Shown one piece after another: positions 6,449-7,240 of a DNA stretch of 7,240 nucleotides; positions within the stretch are counted from its first letter, which is position 1; each line of letters opens with the position of its first letter. The stretch covers positions 1 to 7,240 of the forward strand of contig JAEYXI010000530.1 of assembly GCA_023428515.1 (NCBI GenBank), written 5' to 3'. The position numbers and the translations under genes were made by a program. Below the pieces are notes generated by a model. It worked only from the letters and a program-made list of their open reading frames with translations. It did not search any database and was not told the origin of the DNA. This DNA is from Pseudomonadota bacterium (GTDB lineage: Bacteria; Pseudomonadota; Alphaproteobacteria; Rhizobiales; Rhizobiaceae).

Positions 6449-7201
6449 CTAGAGCGAGGCGTCGGTCAGCGACGCGTCGAGCCCGGAGAGATGGATGCCG
6501 CACTCGATCTTGGCCTGGCCGGCCCAGCGGCCGCTGCGGGCGTCCTCGCCCGGTTTCACCGGCTGGGTGCAGGGGAAGCACCCGATCGACAGGTAGCCAT
6601 AGGCGACCAGCGGGTTCTCGCGCAGGCGATGCGAGCGCATGTAGTCGGCCTGGTCGGAGGTCGTCCAGCGCGCCAGCGGATTGATGCGCACGCGCGGTCC
6701 GACCGCCTCGAATACCGGCAGTGCGGCCCGCGTCGCCGCCTGATGACGCTTGCGCCCGGTGAACCAGGCGCGGAACGGTGCGACGCCGCGCGCCAGCGGC
6801 TCGACCTTGCGGACATCGCAGCAGGCGTCGGTATCGGTCTGGTGCACCCTGCCGTCGGGGTCGATCCGCTCCAGCGTGGCTTCGTCGGGCGTCAGCACGC
6901 GCACATCCGTCAGGCCGAAATCGGCGATCAGCGCGTCGCGATAGCTCAGCGTCTCCTCGAAATGTTTGCCCGTGTCGAGGAAGAGCACTGGAAGGGTGCG
7001 GTCGACGCGCGCGATGATGTCGAGCTGCACCGCCGAATCCGCGCCTAAGGAGGAGACCGCCGCGATGCCGTCGGTAAACTCCTCGCGGATCGCAAGCTCG
7101 ACGATCTTCTCGGCCGTCAGATGGCCGTAGAGCGCCTCGAGGCTCGCGGCGTGGCCGAGGGCCTCGGCTTCGCCGTCACGCGGCCTTGGCTTCGCCAGCA
7201 T
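6449..7201 (-). CDS. cysH: Adenylyl-sulfate (APS) reductase, 4Fe-4S type
   Basis: Reduces activated sulfate (APS) to sulfite with thioredoxin or glutaredoxin as electron donor, in the cytoplasm, during assimilatory sulfate reduction. The 250-residue protein has an ATP-PPase-like P-loop at SSLGADSAVQ (50-59), LDTGKHFEET (75-84), and TGRKRHQAATR (148-158). Both halves of the iron-sulfur motif are present: C127-C128 (ACCDVRK) and C208-x2-C211 (GCFPC). The catalytic Cys234 lies in the C-terminal KIECGIHL. Four cluster cysteines mark the bacterial APS-using type rather than the clusterless PAPS reductase of enterics. The ATG at 7201 is fixed by AAGGAGG 6 bases upstream. It overlaps the end of the upstream gene (cysI) by 26 bases and is followed by the DUF934 gene, the usual rhizobial order. 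The literature sometimes names APS-specific forms separately, but cysH is the common symbol. Confidence 0.95.
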   Translation of the reverse strand: MLAKPRPRDGEAEALGHAASLEALYGHLTAEKIVELAIREEFTDGIAAVSSLGADSAVQLDIIARVDRTLPVLFLDTGKHFEETLSYRDALIADFGLTDVRVLTPDEATLERIDPDGRVHQTDTDACCDVRKVEPLARGVAPFRAWFTGRKRHQAATRAALPVFEAVGPRVRINPLARWTTSDQADYMRSHRLRENPLVAYGYLSIGCFPCTQPVKPGEDARSGRWAGQAKIECGIHLSGLDASLTDASL

Positions 7202-7240
7202 AGAGCGCCTCCTTGAACGGCGCGGGGCCGACCCTGCGAT
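7176..7240 (-). CDS. cysI: Nitrite/sulfite reductase (CysI), C-terminal fragment (partial)
   Basis: On the minus strand a frame enters from the right edge and ends at TGA 7176-7178. It encodes RRVGPAPFKEALYAG followed by a short Glu/Lys/Ala tail. An 'RR.G..PFKE.LY' ending is characteristic of alphaproteobacterial haem-containing nitrite/sulfite reductases (CysI), and this gene normally precedes cysH in rhizobial sulfur operons. CysI reduces sulfite to sulfide using sirohaem and a 4Fe-4S cluster; those domains lie outside the window. Its last 26 bases overlap the cysH start, and the cysH ribosome binding site lies within it. The call rests on 20 residues plus context. Confidence 0.7.
   Translation of the reverse strand, partial: RRVGPAPFKEALYAGEAKAA
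7208..7214 (-). promoter_or_regulatory. Ribosome binding site of cysH inside the cysI 3' end
   Basis: Read on the minus strand this is AAGGAGG, 6 bases before ATG 7201. A near-perfect Shine-Dalgarno inside the upstream coding region fits coupled translation of cysI and cysH. Confidence 0.8.

Noticed and set aside
5776..6684. Plus-strand open frame of about 300 codons across the DUF934 and cysH genes.
   Set aside because: It is antisense to two genes with clear family motifs, starts inside the terminator and has no recognisable domain.

Overview
The window reads as ordinary chromosomal DNA of a high-GC alphaproteobacterium, most likely a rhizobial member of the Hyphomicrobiales close to Mesorhizobium, Aminobacter or Phyllobacterium. 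The grounds are the G/C-rich third codon positions, an OlsB-type ornithine lipid synthase, a 4Fe-4S CysH followed by a DUF934 gene, and GGAAC-type (EcfG) and RpoH-type promoter sequences. The assignment comes from protein character and gene order, not from any search. I see no insertion sequence, phage gene, tRNA, rRNA, CRISPR array or transposon end.

Layout. Bases 1-73 hold the 3' end of a probable MDR-family oxidoreductase. Bases 180-2474 (+) encode a membrane-anchored hybrid sensor histidine kinase (2 TM, PAS, HisKA, HATPase, a degenerate receiver, an intact receiver). After a 170-base gap with a good Pho-box-like repeat comes olsB (2645-3529, +), which makes lyso-ornithine lipid, then a MmcQ/YjbR-family gene 7 bases later (3537-3893). 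Its stop abuts the stop of a converging TRIC/UPF0126 membrane protein gene (3894-4553, -), which lies downstream of grpE (4622-5287, -).

A divergent 224-base gap follows. It carries a plausible RpoH-type promoter facing grpE and a close match to the general-stress (EcfG/RpoE2) promoter facing a 69-residue unrecognised protein (5512-5721, +). That small gene ends at a strong, symmetrical hairpin terminator shared with the converging sulfur operon. The operon, on the minus strand, is transcribed from the right edge: the cysI 3' end (7176-7240, partial), cysH (6449-7201) and a DUF934 gene (5818-6384), i.e. assimilatory reduction of APS to sulfite and sulfide.

How the genes fit together. The themes are housekeeping and stress: phosphate-sparing membrane lipid synthesis (olsB with a Pho-box candidate), heat-shock chaperoning (grpE), probable general stress response (the small ORF) and sulfate assimilation. 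The less explained items are the small EcfG-driven protein with a NepR-like C-terminal helix and the function of the histidine kinase beside olsB. No clearly new multi-gene system is visible.
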